Positions 1 through 13,591 of a DNA stretch of 48,526 nucleotides are shown in pieces. This DNA is from Atkinsonella hypoxylon (lineage: Eukaryota; Ascomycota; Sordariomycetes; Hypocreales; Clavicipitaceae): contig JFHB01000225.1 of NCBI GenBank assembly GCA_000729835.1, forward strand, positions 1 through 48,526, written 5' to 3'. The number at the start of each line of letters is the position of its first letter. Position 1 is the stretch's first letter. Under the pieces are notes generated by a model. That model did not search any database and was not told where the DNA came from. It saw only the letters and a list, made by a program, of their open reading frames with translations. Position numbers and translations under genes: made by a program.

Positions 1-272
1 TTAAGAGCTTAAGAAGAAAAGAGATATACTTAAGAAGGTATATATATACTCTATATATACCTACTATATACTAATTAAGTATAGAAAATAATAGAATAGA
101 GATATTATAATATAAAACAATTACTTAGCAATATAGAAAGTAATAATATATAGAGAATATAGGTTTTACTTCTTTTTTTTATTTAGCTTATACCTTTTAG
201 TGCTTTTTTATACTTTATTTAAATTACTATACTAAGTTATTTACTTCTATTATATAGTTAGTATATAATAGG
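1..272. other. AT-rich flank, no gene
   Basis: This stretch consists of TATA-type runs and short A/T tracts. I see no gene and no CpG dinucleotide. It ends with the 5-bp ATAGG (268-272), the left target-site duplication of copia element A. It is probably older mutated DNA into which A inserted. Confidence 0.8.
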
Positions 273-587
273 TGTTGGAATCGTTATGACTCCATCGTGC
301 GATTCCGGCGCCTGCGTGGGTGGATACAACCGCTGATTAGTTGCATCCGCACATTAGTCTCCACTTACATTAAGGTCGCTAATACCCCTTAATTCCCCCT
401 TAACACAACACTATACCTAAGGTATATAAGGTATCTAATAGGGTATATAATGTAGCCTCTTTTGCTAGTTAGATATAACTCCTAGATAACTAAATTTAAA
501 CCTCTTTAATGTAAATACTAATGCACTAGTGAATTAGTTATAGAACTAACTTAAAGGAGTATAAATTAAACCCTTAGTCTATTAACA
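273..587 (+). repeat. 5' LTR of copia A
   Basis: This is a 315-bp LTR starting TGTTGGAATCG and ending ATTAACA. The first ~90 bases are GC-rich and nearly unmutated; the last ~100 are strongly AT-shifted relative to the 3' LTR. A TATAAATT at 560-567 lies about 20 bases from the LTR end and could be the U3 TATA box; this is inferred from position only. The terminal GTCGACA of the 3' LTR appears here as ATTAACA, so the CpG was mutated on both strands. Confidence 0.95.
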
Positions 588-1320
588 CTAATTAGTGGTT
601 GCTTAACTAGAAGTCTTTAGTATAACTAAAGAGATTAGTATAACTAACTATAGATTAGCTAGATTTAGCAAGAAGAGATATAATACTATTAGCTAGAACC
701 CTTAGCGGCTAATGCAACTAGTAAAGTGTGCTAAAGGAAGGGATATCTTTATAATTGCTTAGTTACTAAGTTATATTTACTTATAATAACGTTTTAGTTT
801 AACTAATTGTTAATATTAAACTCCTAAGGAATTAAATTACTAGCTAGAACCCTTAGTAGCTAATGCTATAGAATTTAACTCCTTTAACTATCTTAGAACT
901 TAGCTAAAAGCTAGCTAAATCCCTCTATCTTTATACTAATTCTATTACACCTACTTTCTCTTTCTATACTACTTAATCTTATTTAATATAATAAGTTTAT
1001 AACAACCCTAGGTAGATCTATAAGAATTTAAGCAATAACTACAACCTAATAAGCTTCTAGAATAACTTTAAAAGTATTAAAAACTTCTATTAATAAATTA
1101 AGACTTAATATATAAAATTAACCTAGAAACTGCTACTACTACTAATCTAAACAATAGAATTGCCTTTACAATTAACCTCTATAAAGATTAAAGATTTAGA
1201 TATTAGAAACAATAGAAGAACTTTAAATTTAACTTCTATAACTAAAATAAAGACCTATTTTAAAGAGCTTCTACTTTAATTATTAAAGCGTTATGCAATT
1301 TACTATATAAATATAGAGTT
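588..1320 (+). other. Copia A leader and upstream gag region
   Basis: This lies between the 5' LTR and the part of the frame I can follow with confidence. The primer binding site should start at or just after 588 (CTAATTAGTGGTTGC), but RIP has obscured any tRNA match. The amino-terminal end of gag may lie here. Competing open stretches occur in another frame (about 1142-1440), so no start codon can be chosen. Confidence 0.5.
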
Positions 1321-4300
1321 TATATAGGCAGAAGCAGCAGCTAAATTACTAATTCCTTTAAAAGAGTACTATAGAAAGAGAAATAATCTATATAGCTAGA
1401 AGAAGAGATTAATAAATAAGTAGCATTAGGTAAGTTCTACTTAAATCTACACCTAGATATAGAATCTATATCTACAGTAAAGAAGCCTTAATCTTCTTTC
1501 TAAAACCCTTTTTCTATACCTTTAGCACTCTTTTTATTACTTTTATTAAGTGTACTTAGTAATCTAATAGGTGCACTAATAGAAATGCTACCTTCTCTCT
1601 CTTCTCTATAGAATATAAGATTTCTTCTGCTTCTAGTAGTATAACTATTACTTCCTTCTATAATAAATCCTTCCTAGATTAATATAAAGAAAGTCCTTAA
1701 CCTTATAAAGATCTATAAGGAAAGCAATAAATACAGCAGCAATATATTCAATTTTATTATGCTAAAAGTAGTTATCCTTAAAGACTTATACTAACAACTT
1801 AATTTCTTAGAACTAGCAATAATAAAGGCATTTCTAGTAATACTAATAGGTAAAGTACGTAAATTCTACCTTATAATAATTGCAATAAATATAAGGATAA
1901 ATTACACCTTTAACTAAATAGTTAAAATTATTAAACAACACTTTAAGACCTTAACTAATAAGTAGTTCTATTATTAAAGATAGAATAGTATTACGTTATG
2001 CAATATAATTGCTAAGAACCCTAATAAATCTATACTTAACTGCCTTAATATAACAATCTAGAACCTTTAAGACATTTATAACAGCCTTTTTAACCCTCTT
2101 ATAGATAATTCTAAACTTATTAAGTAAACCCTTTAAGCAGTTAGAAGCATCCCTAAATGTAGCTAAGCTAAATTCGTAACTAACGCAACATTTTAAGAGC
2201 TTATTAGCAACCTATAAAAGTTAATTAGTATTGCAGAAGTACAGAAGGAAATTAGCTAATTCTATATTAGATTTAACTAACTTAATATTAATAATAAAGC
2301 TCTCTATATAAACTATTAATATTAACGTTTAAGAGACCTTAGCTGTAGCAGAAGTAAGACCTAAAAATAACGCTACTTTATCTATAGAAAAGAAGAATAT
2401 TAGTTAATAAAGTACAGCAAAAAAGAGCGTTAAGAAGTACAGTAAAGATAGTAGAATAATAAAAAGTATAGAACTCTTCCTTTAAACAGTAAATTTAAAG
2501 CCTATCTATAGGCTTATAAAGGACTAAGTAAACCTATATAGAATAACAGTTTTAACAATACTTAAGATATAAGTAAGGCATTTATTAAAGAATTTAATAT
2601 AGCTAATAAAGGAAAAGCTTCTTAGCTAATAATTATATAATTCTTTACTAATGCTGCAACTATAGATAATAAAGCTATCTTCTAGAACCTTAAGGAAGAA
2701 GCCTGCTAGTATACTCTATATAAGGAAGACCTATTTACAGAAGATTAATTAAATCCTATAGATCCCTTATTATATTTATTATTCTATATATTAGAAGAAC
2801 GTTACTCTAGTAAGACATTTAGAGGTATTTTGCTTAACACTAAAGCAGCAGGAGTATTAACAGCTAGAATTAACTAAGTATAGGCATTAGTAAAGAAAAT
2901 GCCTTTATTAAAGATAAATTTATCTAATTAACACTATATAATTACATTTAGCGCAGGATTAGCAACTTTAATAGGCTTTATTATAGTTCTAATAGTCTTT
3001 AGCTTAATTATATTCTATATAATTAATATAAGCACTCTGTTCCTATACAGCATTAATAATATAGATAAGATGTATATAAAGCTTAACAACCTTAAAAACG
3101 TACTAATTTAAGGCAATTAAAAGGTTTCTATTATCTAGAAATAGAGATATCTATAGTAAACTCTAGAAGCTACAGAAGCAGCTGTATTCTTCTTATTAGA
3201 AAAGCAAATCTATTAGCTTTATTATTAATTTAGATATCCCTTTATACAACAATTAATAAAGATTCTACAATGCGTAGAAGAAGATATTAGTAACAATAAC
3301 GCTATTAATAGAATTATATAAGTCTACTACTACTGCTAACTTAACGGTAAATTACCTAGTTAATTCTAATTTACGTTAAAAGATAACTATAATTTTAACT
3401 ACAAAATTATCGTTAATATTATATATCTAAATAGTAGCTCTATTCTTTATATTGTTAATTCTATAACCTTATTTTAAGCAGTCTAATTTCTAGAACCCTA
3501 AAAGCAGAAAGCATAAAACATCTAGAATGCATTAAAAGAATACTAGATTAATACCTATCTAGATCCTTCTAACTAGATAGTTTACAATACTAGAAAGAAC
3601 TTTACATCTGCTAAATTCTGCTATTATACATAAATGTTGTCTATTAATGTTAACGAAGTTCCTATTAAATTCTACAACAGCATTAGTAAAGTTAAATAGT
3701 ACTATAGCTTATTATAAAGAGCTTACAACATTATTAACAATAAATTAGGCACTAATACTAGTATTATAAAGGATTAAAAGCTTTAGATAGCTGTTAAAGC
3801 TGTTAATAATTCTACTAGACTTAACAGTCTTATGCCTACATTACTAGTCTTTAGTTCCTACCTCTATATAATAGATAATTTGCCCCTAAGCCTTTCTGTA
3901 ATATAATAAGCTTTAATTCTATATAAAGCTACTAATAAAGCCTAAAAATACCTAGTATAAAGGCAAATTCACAATGCTCTTGCCTCCTGCAACAGCCTAA
4001 ATATAATACCTATACATTTACTGCCCCTACAGTTAGAAGTATATATATAGCGTAAAAAAGAAGGCTAATAAGGCCTCTATAAGCTGCTTGCTATAGATAG
4101 CAAGGAGTGCACTATATAAATGCCTTATAGCTCTATTTGTTTTTGCATAACTATTATAAAACCCTACTACTACAATAACAATAAATCTAACAATTATTCT
4201 GCTGTTTCTAACGTTATACCTAATAAAAGCAACATAGAATCCTTACTTAAAAGCAATTCTGTTCTACTAAAGAAGAGAGAAAGACCCCTAAAGGCAAAAC

Positions 4301-6162
4301 AACTAATTAATCTAAATCTAATATAAAAAAGAGGTCCTAGAAGACTAAGAAAGAACTCTCTTCCTATTCTAATTAATTCTATATAAAATTTCTCTACTTT
4401 TAATAATAAACTAAATAGATATATTACTGTTTCTAGCCTAACTGCTAGTAGTCCTTATAATCTTAATCCTAGTAGTAATATTAATCCTACTTATATATTG
4501 CTGTATAAATCTAGCAATAAAATTTTCCTTTCTACAAAAGAAACAGTAAACTATAACTTAGCTATATAACTAAGGAAAAACAATAAAATTACAGCAAAAG
4601 GTGCTCTATTTAAAGCATTTAACTAAGCTAAAATTAACGCACTATTAGCTAAAGATATCTTCTAATTTATTAAATTTAACCCTACTGTATATAATAACTA
4701 TATCTTTAAATCTTATATAGTTTAAGAAGTTAAAGGAAAAGGAACTATATTACTATATAAGAAGTTAAGACTAATTATCTAAGGATATAATAACAGCAAT
4801 AAATTATTAATTTTAACGCAATCCCTAACAATTTAACAAGCTAGTTAACGCCTAATTGTAGCACTAGCTCTATCTCTCTAAAAACGCAATATTATCTTAT
4901 AGATCTACAATATTATATAGGCTTATATACAATCTAACACTAATTTAAATAGATTAATTATTGCACAACTTCCTAACTAAATTAAACACCTATATCCCTA
5001 CAATACAGTAATAGAAGTAATTAAGCCTCTATATAGAATCGCTAAAGCAGGTATACATTAGTAGTCTATATACTTTTACTACTACTATAATAACTTAAGT
5101 ATAGTTACGTTAATATATAACCCCTGCTTACTAATATTAAATAACAATAACTGCTTTAGAATTGTTAGAATACAGACTAACAATACGCTAGAACTAAGCA
5201 ATAGAACCTTCTTTAACTATAAGGAATCTAAACTGCAGAAGGCTAATTTTACTGTAAAGCTAAAGTAGAGCTTAACAGCAGAAACGCTACTAATTTTTAA
5301 TAGATATATATTAACTAAATCTAATAATAGCACTTTAACTCTTCGCTAAAAAGGTTAAAGTAAGAGGATTTAACCCGTTAATACTACTAGTGTTAATATA
5401 GATTTAATAAAACAATAGTACATTAAGCAATAAGCCTACAGCGTGTATATTGCTACAATCTATTAACTAGAAGCTACATTTAACCTTTCTATTGCTGTAT
5501 AACAGCAAGATATTATAATTAACGATATTAAATAACTAAATAAGAGGCTCTAATAGCAGATTAACAACTAAACCTATAGATTACAATATATTCTAATAGA
5601 CCTTCTCTCTGCTAAATTATATATATTTATTAATAGATCCTTTACAAATAATAAGGATTTAAGCTTCTAGATAGAATATATAATTATTCTAGGCAACGAA
5701 GAAGCTTATAAAGAGAACGCTAAATTTATAATAAAAGGCAATATTATTATATATAGCTCCGTTAAAAGCAAGAGAGTTATAAGGAGCGCGCTTGCATTAG
5801 AACTATATAGAATAGTGTAAAGCGTAGATGTATTGTATGCTATTAGTACTACATTAAATATAGTAATAAAGCAGCTATAGATACCGTTAATTCTACTAGT
5901 AGTCTGTATAGATTCATTCTTGTTATATAAATACCTTATAAAGCTTAGTACAATAAAGGAAAAAAGATTAATAATTAACATTATAGCGCTACATTAATTA
6001 TATAAAAGGCGCAAAATTAACGAAATCTACTAGATTAACAGTAAAGATAATATTGCTAATTTAATAACAAAAGCAACGCTAAATAAGACTCTTAAATCCT
6101 TTATTAACAACAATAAGGCTAATATATAGGTAGAAGGCTAGGTAAAGAGACCTATAAATTAA
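1321..6162 (+). pseudogene. Copia gag-pol polyprotein, RIP-inactivated (A)
   Basis: One frame runs from at least 1321 to a TAA at 6160-6162 (1614 codons) if internal TAA/TAG are read as mutated Gln/Trp/Arg codons. In order: a Ser/Pro-rich stretch, a gag core (about 1690-2120), a CCHC-like zinc knuckle with its Cys codons now Tyr (2374-2415), and protease (active-site Asp now AAC at 2836-2838). Integrase follows, with a Cys-x2-Cys at 3325-3336 and its D, D, E residues at 3415, 3586 and 3694 now Asn, Asn and Lys. RT comes next, its Asp pair now Asn-Asn at 5179-5184, then RNase H (Asp now Asn at 5632). Integrase ahead of RT identifies copia. The 68-codon open run at 4120-4326 is simply a gap between RIP stops in this frame. 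The true start is unknown and the product is certainly non-functional. Confidence 0.9.
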
Positions 6163-6250
6163 TGTAGAAGGATGTTAGATTTATTGTTGTTTATTCCTTT
6201 AATCTATTTTATTATTACTGTAACTATTAGAGTTATTCTACTAGCACAAT

Positions 6251-6261
6251 AAAAAGAGAGA
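6251..6261 (+). promoter_or_regulatory. Polypurine tract of copia A
   Basis: AAAAAGAGAGA ends eight bases before the 3' LTR, the usual place for the plus-strand primer of LTR elements. The same tract is at 13259-13269 (B) and 47828-47838 (C). The role is inferred from position and composition. Confidence 0.65.
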
Positions 6262-6268
6262 CTGCTAG

Positions 6269-6583
6269 TGTTAGAATCGTTATAACTCTATTGTGCAATT
6301 CTAGCGCCTGCGTAAGTAGATACAACTGCTAATTAGTTGCATCTGCACATTAGTCTCTACTTATATTAAGGTCGCTAATACCCCTTAATTCCCCCTTAAC
6401 ACAACACTATGCCTAAGGTATATAAGGCATCTAACGGGGTATATAATGTAGCCTCTTTTGCTAGTTAGATACAACTCCTAGATAACTGAATTTAAACCTC
6501 TTTAATGTGAATACTAGTGCACTAGTGAATTGGTTATAGGACCGACTCGAAGGAGTATAAATTAGACCCTTGGTCTGTCGACA
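6269..6583 (+). repeat. 3' LTR of copia A
   Basis: This is a 315-bp LTR starting TGTTAGAATCG and ending CTGTCGACA. Its polarity is the mirror of the 5' LTR: the first part is mutated (GG to AG, CC to CT) and the last ~100 bases keep CpG and TpG, for example ACCGACTCGAAGG. ATAGG follows directly at 6584-6588. Confidence 0.95.
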
Positions 6584-7281
6584 ATAGGTATATAGGTAAA
6601 ATAGTTATATTTACCTTATTTTATTGTTATACTACTTCTCTTAAAGTAAAACCTTTCTATTGCAGTAAGTTTATAATTATATTCTATATATATAGTAAGT
6701 ATATACCTACTGTAGAATAAAGCTCTTTTATATATACCTCTTAGTTAGGTTTACTTTAAGACTAAACTCTAAAAGACCTATTACTCTAACTATATATACT
6801 AGAGTTATACTGTATATATTGTAATAGCTAATAATATTAATTCCTTACTGCTAAGCTAGGTTAGTAGAATATATAACTATACTATAGCTAAAATGCACTG
6901 TTCTACTGCTTATATATTATTAGTAGAATATATATTGTATATATAGGCAGCCTTTACTTATATAAGCAGCTTAAGCTTATCTATAAATTATTAAAGTAAT
7001 AAGGTCTTAGAGCTAAGCCTAAAATAAATTAGTAAATACTATATATATTTACAATATATATTAAGCTTACCTAGGTTTATAAAGGTATTATATATTACAC
7101 TAACTATAAGATAAAACTTAATTTTAAATTGTACTATTTAATTATTAATATTAACTAAATATATATAGTATATAATATACTTACTTTTTACCTATAACTT
7201 TCTCTTTAAGCTTAATATTTACTTAACTAAGTAGTTATATTTTACCTAAATAATACTAGTAAATATAACAATAAAACTAAA
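6584..7281. other. AT-rich spacer between copia A and B
   Basis: This 698-bp spacer has no recognisable gene. It is made of TATA and TAATA runs and contains no CpG, unlike the elements on both sides. It begins with ATAGG (TSD of A) and ends with CTAAA (TSD of B, 7277-7281). It is probably a decayed older repeat or pre-existing AT-rich DNA. Confidence 0.8.
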
Positions 7282-7596
7282 TATTGGAATCGTCATGACT
7301 CCATCGTGCGATTCCGGCGCCTGCGTGGGTGGATACAACTGCTAATTAGTTACATCTGCACATTAGTCTCTACTTACATCGAGGTTGCCGATACCCCTTA
7401 ATTCCCCCTTAACACAACACTATGCTTAAGGTATATAAGGCATCTAATAGGGTATATAATGTAGCCTCTTTTGCTAATTAGATATAACTCCTAAATAACT
7501 AAATTTAAACCTCTTTAATGTAAATACTAGTGCACTAGTGAATTAGTTATAGAACTAACTTAAAGGAGTATAAATTAAACCCTTAGTCTATTAACA
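7282..7596 (+). repeat. 5' LTR of copia B
   Basis: This 315-bp LTR begins TATTGGAATCGTC and ends ATTAACA. The outer part (about 7282-7345) is nearly unmutated and the inner part is AT-shifted. The terminal TG has become TA, which would by itself disturb integrase recognition of this end. Confidence 0.95.
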
Positions 7597-8329
7597 CTAA
7601 TTAGTAGTTACTTAACTAGAAGTCTTTAGTACAACTAAAGAGATTAGCATAACTAACTATAGATTAGCTAGATTTAGCAAGAAGAGATATAATACTGTTA
7701 GCTAGAACCCTTAGCGGCTAATGCAACTAGTAAAGCGTGCTAAAGAAAGGGATATCTTTATAATTGCTTAGTTACTAAGTTATATTTACTTATAATAACG
7801 TTTTAGTTTAACTAATTATTAATATTAAACTCCTAAAGAATTAAATTACTAGCTAGAACCCTTAGCAGCTAATGCTATAGAATTTAACTCCCTTAACTAT
7901 CTTAGAACTTAGCTAAAAGCTAGCTAAATCTCTTTATCTTTATACTAATTCTATTATATCTACTTTCTCTTTCTATACTACTTAATCTTATTTAATATAA
8001 TAAGTTTATAATAACTCTAGGTAGATCTATAAGAATTTAAGCAATAACTACAACCTAATAAGCTTTTAGAATAACTTTAAAAGTATTAGAAACTCCTATT
8101 AATAGATTAGAACTTAATATATAAAATTAACCTAGAAACTACTACTACTACTAATCTAAACAATAGAATTGCCTTTATAATTAACCTCTATAAAGATTAA
8201 AGATTTAGAGATTAAGAATAATAGAAGAACTTTAAATTTAACTTTTATAACTAAAATAAAGACCTATTTTAAAGAGCTTTTACTTTAATTATTAAAGTGT
8301 TACGCAATTTACTATATAAATATAGAGTT
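7597..8329 (+). other. Copia B leader and upstream gag region
   Basis: This is the counterpart of 588-1320 in A. It contains the presumed primer binding region just after the LTR and possibly the gag amino terminus. No start codon can be chosen because RIP stops are frequent in all frames. Confidence 0.5.
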
Positions 8330-11300
8330 TATATAGGCAGAAGCAGCAGCTAAATTGCTAATTCCCTTAAAAGAGTGCTATAGAAAGAGAAACAATCTAT
8401 ATAGCTAAAAGAAGAGATTAATAAATAAGTAGCATTAGGTAAGTTTTACTTAAATCTACACCTAGATATAAAACCTATATCTACAGTAAAGAAGCCTTAA
8501 TCTTCTTTCTAGAACCCTTTTCCTATACCTTTAGCACTCTCTTTATTACTTTTGTTAAGTGTACCTAGTAATCTAATAGGTGCACTAGTAGAAATACTAC
8601 CTTCTCTTCTTCCTCTATAGAATATAAGATTTCTTCTGCTTCTAGTAGTATAACTGTTACTTCTTTCTATAATAGATCCTTTCTAGACTAATATAAAGAA
8701 AGTCCTTAACCTTATAAAGATCTATAAGGAAAGCAATAAATATAGCAGCAATATATTTAATTTTATTATACTAAAAGTAGTTATCCTTAAAGACCTATAC
8801 TAATAACTTAATTTCTTAGAACTAGTAATAATAAAGGTATTTCTAGTAATACTAATAGGTAAAGTATATAAATTCTACCTTATAATAATTGCAATAAATA
8901 TAAGAATAAATTACACCTTTAACTAAATAGTTAAAATTATTAGATAATACTTTAAGACCTTAACTAATAAGCAGTTCTATTGTTAAAGATAGAACAGCAT
9001 TATATTGCGCAATATAATCGCTAAAAACCCTAATAAATCTATACTTAACTGCCTTAATATAACAATCTAGAACCTTAAGATATTTACAATAGCTTTTTTA
9101 ACCCCTTTATAGATAATTCTAAACTTATTAAGCAGACCCTTTAAGTAGTTAAAGGCATCCTTAAATATAGCTAAGCTAAATTTACAACTAACGCAATATT
9201 CTAAGAGCTTATTAGTAACCTATAAAAGTTAATTAGTATTGCAGAAGTATAGAAGGAAATTAGCTAATTTTACATTAGATTTAACTAACTTAATATTAAT
9301 AACGAAGCTCTCTATATAGACTATTAATATTAACGTTTAAGAGACTTTAGCTGTAGTAGAAGTAAGACCTAAAAATAACGCTACTTTATCTATAGAAAAG
9401 AAGAATATTAGTTAATAAAGTATAGTAAAAAAGAGCGTTAAGAAGTATAGTAAAGATAGTAAAATAATAAAAAGTATAGAACCTCTCCTTTAAACAGCAA
9501 ATTTAAAGCCTATCTATAGGCTTATAAAGGACTAAGTAAACCTATATAGAATAACAGTTCTAATAATACTTAGGATGTAAGTAAGGCATTTATTAAAGAA
9601 TCTAATATAGCTAATAAAGGAAAAGCTTCTTAGCTAATAATTATATAATTCTTCACTAATGCTGTAACTATAGACAATAAAGCTATCTTCTAGAACCTTA
9701 AGGAAGAAGCCTGCTAGTATACTCTATATAAGAAAGACCTATTTACAGAAGATTAATTAAATCCTATAGATCCCTTATTATATTTATTATTCTATATATT
9801 AGAAGAACGTTACTTTAGTAAGACATTTAGAGGCATCTTGCTTAACACTAAAGCAGCAGAAGTATTAACAGCTAGAATTAACTAAGTATAGGCACTAGTA
9901 AAGAAAATGCCTTTATTAAAGATAAATTTATCTAATTAACACTATATAATTACATTTAGCGTAGGATTAGCAACTTTAATAGGCTTTATTATAGTTTTAA
10001 TAGTCTTTAGCCTAATTACATTCTACGTAATTAATATAAGCACTCTGTTCCTATACAGCATTAATAATATAGATAAGATGTATATAAAGCTTAACAACCT
10101 TAAAAACGTGTTAATTTAAGGCAATTAAAAGGTTTCTATTATCTAGAAATAGGGACATCTATAGTAGACTCTAGAAGCTATAGAAGCAGCTATATTCTTC
10201 TTATTAGAAAAGTAAATCTATTAGCTTTATTGTTAATTTAGATATCCCTCTATACAACAATTAATAAAGATTCTATAATGCACAAAAGAAGATATTAGTA
10301 ACAATAACGCTATTAATAGAATTATATAAGTTTGCTACTACTGCTAACTTAACAGTAAATTACCTAGTTAATTCCAATTTACATTAAAAGATAACTATAA
10401 TTTTAACTACAAAATTATTGTTAATATTATACATCTAGATAGCAGCTCTATTCTTTACGTTATTAATTCTGCAACCTTGTTCTAAGCAGCCTAATTTCTA
10501 GAACCCTAAAAGCAAAAAGCATAAAACATCTAAAATGCATTAAAAGAATGCTAGATTAATACCTATCTAGGTCCTTCTAACTAGATAGTTTATAATGCTA
10601 GAAAGAACTTTATATCTACTAAATTCCGCTATTATATATAAATATTATCTATTAATGTTAATAAAGTTTCTATTAAATCCTACAACAGTATTAATAAAGT
10701 TAAATAGTACTATAGCCTATTATAAAGAGCTTATAATATTATTAACAATAAATTAGGCACTAATACTAGTATTATAAAGGATTAAAAGCTTTAAATAGCT
10801 GTTAAAGCTGTTAATAATTCTGCTGGACCTAACAGTCTTGTGCCTATATTACTAGTCTTTAGTTCCTACCTCTATATAATAAATAATTTGCCCCTAAGCC
10901 TTTCTGTAATATAACAAGCTTTAATTCTACATAAAGCTACTAATAAAGCCTAAAAATGCCTAGTATAAAGGCAAATTTATAATACTCTTGCCTCCTACAA
11001 CAGCCTAAATACAATATCTATATATTTACTGCCTCTATAGTTAGAAGTATATATATAGCATAAAAAAGAAGGCTAGTAAGGCCCCTATAAGCTGCTTACT
11101 ACAGATAGTAAGGAGTGCACTGTATAAATACCTTATAGCTCTATTTATTTTTGTATAACTATTGTAAAACCCTACTACTATAATAACAATAAATCTAACA
11201 ATTATTCTGCTATTTTTAACGTTATACCTAACAAAAGCAATATAGAATCTCTACCTAAAAGCAATTCTATTCTACTAAAGAAGAAAGAAAAACCCCTAAA

Positions 11301-13170
11301 GGCAAAACAACTAATTAATCTAAATCTAATATAAAAAAGAGGTTCTAGAAGACTAAGAAAGAACTCTCTTCCTGTTCTAATTAATTTTATATAAAATTCC
11401 TCTACTTTTAACAATAAACTAAATAGATATATTACTGTTTCTAGCCTAACTGCTAGTAGTCCTTATAATCCTAATTCTAGTAGTAATATTAATCCTACTT
11501 ATATATTACTATATAAATCTAGCAATAAAATTTTCCTTTCTGCAAAAGAAACAGCAGACTATAACTTAGCTGTATAACTAAAGAAAGACAATAAGATTAC
11601 AGCAAAAGGTGCTCTATTTAAGGCATTTAACTAAGCTAAAATTAACGCACTATTAGCTAAAGACGTCTTCTAATTTGTTAAATTTAACCCTACTATATAT
11701 AACAACTGTATCTTTAAATCTTATATAGTCTAAGAAGTTAAAGGAAAAGGAACTATATTACTGTATAAGAAGTTAAGACTAGTTATCTAAGGATATAACA
11801 ATAGCAATAAATTGTTAATTTTAACGCAATCCCTAACAATTCAATAAGCTAGTTAACGTCTAATTGTAGCACTAGCTCTATCTCTCTAAAAACGCAATAT
11901 TATCTTATAGATCTACAATATTATATAGGCTTATATGCAATCTAACACTAATTTAAATAGATTAATTATTGTATAACTTTCTAACTAAATTAAACACCTA
12001 TATCCCTACAATATAGTAATAGAAGTAATTAAGCCTCTATATAGAATTGCTAAAGTAGGTATATATTAGTGGTCTATGTACTTTTACTACTACTATAATA
12101 ACTTAAGTATAGTTATATTAATATATAACCCCTACTTACTGATATTAAATAACAATAACTGCTTTAGAATCGTTAGAATATAGACTAATAATACGCTAGA
12201 ACTAAGCAATAGAACCTTCTTTAACTATAAGGAATCTAAATTGTAGAAAGCTAATTTTACTGTAAAGCTAAAGTAGAGCTTAACAGCAGAAACGCTACTA
12301 ATTTTTAATAGATATATATTAACTAAATCTAATAACAGCACTTTAACTCTTTGCTAAAAAGGTTAAAGCAAGAGGATTTAACCTATTAATACTACTAGTG
12401 TTAATATAGATTTAATAAAACAATAGTACATTAAGCAATAAGTCTATAGCATATATATTGCTATAATCTATTAACTAAAAGCTACATTTAACCTTTCTAT
12501 TGCTATATAACAGTAAGATATTACAATTAACGATATTAAACAACTAAATAAGAGGCTCTAATAGCAGATTAACAACTAAACCTATAGATTACAATATATT
12601 CTAATAGACCTTCTCTCTGCTAAATTGTATATATTTATTAATAGATCCTTTATAAATAATAAGGATTTAAGCTCCTAGATAGAATATATAATTATCCTAG
12701 GCAATAAAGAAGCTTGTAAAGAGAACGCTAAATTTGTAATAAAAGGCAACATTATTATATATAGCTCTGTTAAAAGCAAGAGAGTTACAAGGAGCACGCT
12801 TATATTAGAACTATATAGAATAGTGTAAGGCGTAGATATATTGCATACTATTAGCACCACGTTAAATATAGTAATAAAGCAGCTATAGATACCGTTAATT
12901 CTATTAGTAGTCTATATAGATTTGTTCTTGTTGTATAAATGCCTTATAAAGCTTAGCACAATAAAGGAAAAGAGATTAATAATTAACATTATAGCGCTAT
13001 ATTAATTATACAAAAGGCGCAAAATTAACGAAATCCGCTAGATTAACAGTAAAGATAATATCGCTAATTTAATAACAAAAGTAACGCTAAATAAGACTCT
13101 TAAATCCTTTATTAATAACAATAAAGCTAATATATAGGTAGAAGGCTAGGTAAAGAGACCTACGAATTAA
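8330..13170 (+). pseudogene. Copia gag-pol polyprotein, RIP-inactivated with frameshift (B)
   Basis: This is the same polyprotein as in A, ending with TAA at 13168-13170. The region is 4841 bases, one fewer than in A. Alignment by eye puts the loss in gag near 9074, where B reads AACCTTAAG and A and C read AACCTTTAAG. This is a frameshift that RIP (a point-transition process) does not explain. Protease, integrase, RT and RNase H follow in the same order as in A, with the same type of stops and Asp-to-Asn changes. Gag and pol are therefore no longer in one frame, so B is broken by an indel as well as by RIP. Confidence 0.88.
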
Positions 13171-13258
13171 TATAGAAAGATATTAGATTTATTGTTGTTT
13201 ATTCCTTTAATCTATTTTATTATTACTGTAACTATTAAAGTTATTCTACTAGCACAAT

Positions 13259-13269
13259 AAAAAGAGAGA
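13259..13269 (+). promoter_or_regulatory. Polypurine tract of copia B
   Basis: AAAAAGAGAGA stands just before the 3' LTR at 13277, identical to the tract in A. It survived because it has few CpA sites. Function is inferred from position. Confidence 0.65.
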
Positions 13270-13276
13270 CTGCTAG

Positions 13277-13591
13277 TGTTAGAATCGTTATAACTCTATT
13301 GTACAATTCTAGCGCCTGCGTAGGTAAATACAACTGCTAATTAGTTGTATCTGCTCATTAGTCTCCACTTATATTAGGGTTGCTGATACCCCTTAATTCC
13401 CCCTTAATACAACACTATGCCTAAGGCATATAAGGCATCCAATAGGGTATATAATATAGCCTCTTTTGCTAGTTAGATATAACTCCTAGATAACCGAATT
13501 TGAACCTCTTTGATGTGAATACTAGTGCACTAGTGAATTGGTTATAGGACCGACTCGAAGGAGTATAAATTAGACCCTTAGTCTGTCGACA
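13277..13591 (+). repeat. 3' LTR of copia B
   Basis: This 315-bp LTR runs from TGTTAGAATCG to CTGTCGACA. Its inner (left) half is RIP-mutated and its outer (right) ~100 bases are nearly intact. CTAAA follows as the target duplication. Confidence 0.95.

Larger units (their letters stand above)
273..6583 (+). mobile_element. Ty1/copia LTR retrotransposon A, complete but RIP-mutated
   Basis: This is a full-length copia element of 6311 bp. It is bounded by two 315-bp LTRs (TGTT...ACA) and flanked by a perfect 5-bp target duplication, ATAGG (268-272 and 6584-6588). The internal order protease, integrase, RT, RNase H is the copia order. One long frame carries gag and pol and is interrupted only by TAA/TAG. 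A purine tract precedes the 3' LTR. Two further copies of the family, B and C, are in the window. The element cannot be autonomous: active-site Asp and Glu codons have become Asn and Lys and there are many stops. The boundaries are certain to the base because TSD and LTR ends agree. Confidence 0.96.
7282..13591 (+). mobile_element. Ty1/copia LTR retrotransposon B, complete but RIP-mutated
   Basis: This 6310-bp copia element belongs to the same family as A, with 315-bp LTRs and a perfect target duplication CTAAA (7277-7281 and 13592-13596). The first dinucleotide is TA instead of TG (7282-7283), itself a G-to-A change. It aligns with A along its whole length with a single net indel, a 1-bp deletion near 9074. 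Orientation and domain order match A. Confidence 0.96.

Noticed and set aside
588..610. A specific tRNA primer binding site for the copia family
   Set aside because: The sequence after the LTR is altered by RIP and I could not match it reliably to a tRNA 3' end without a search.
4120..4326. A 68-codon plus-strand open frame (also 45700-45906)
   Set aside because: This is a stretch of the copia pol frame between two RIP stops, not a separate gene.
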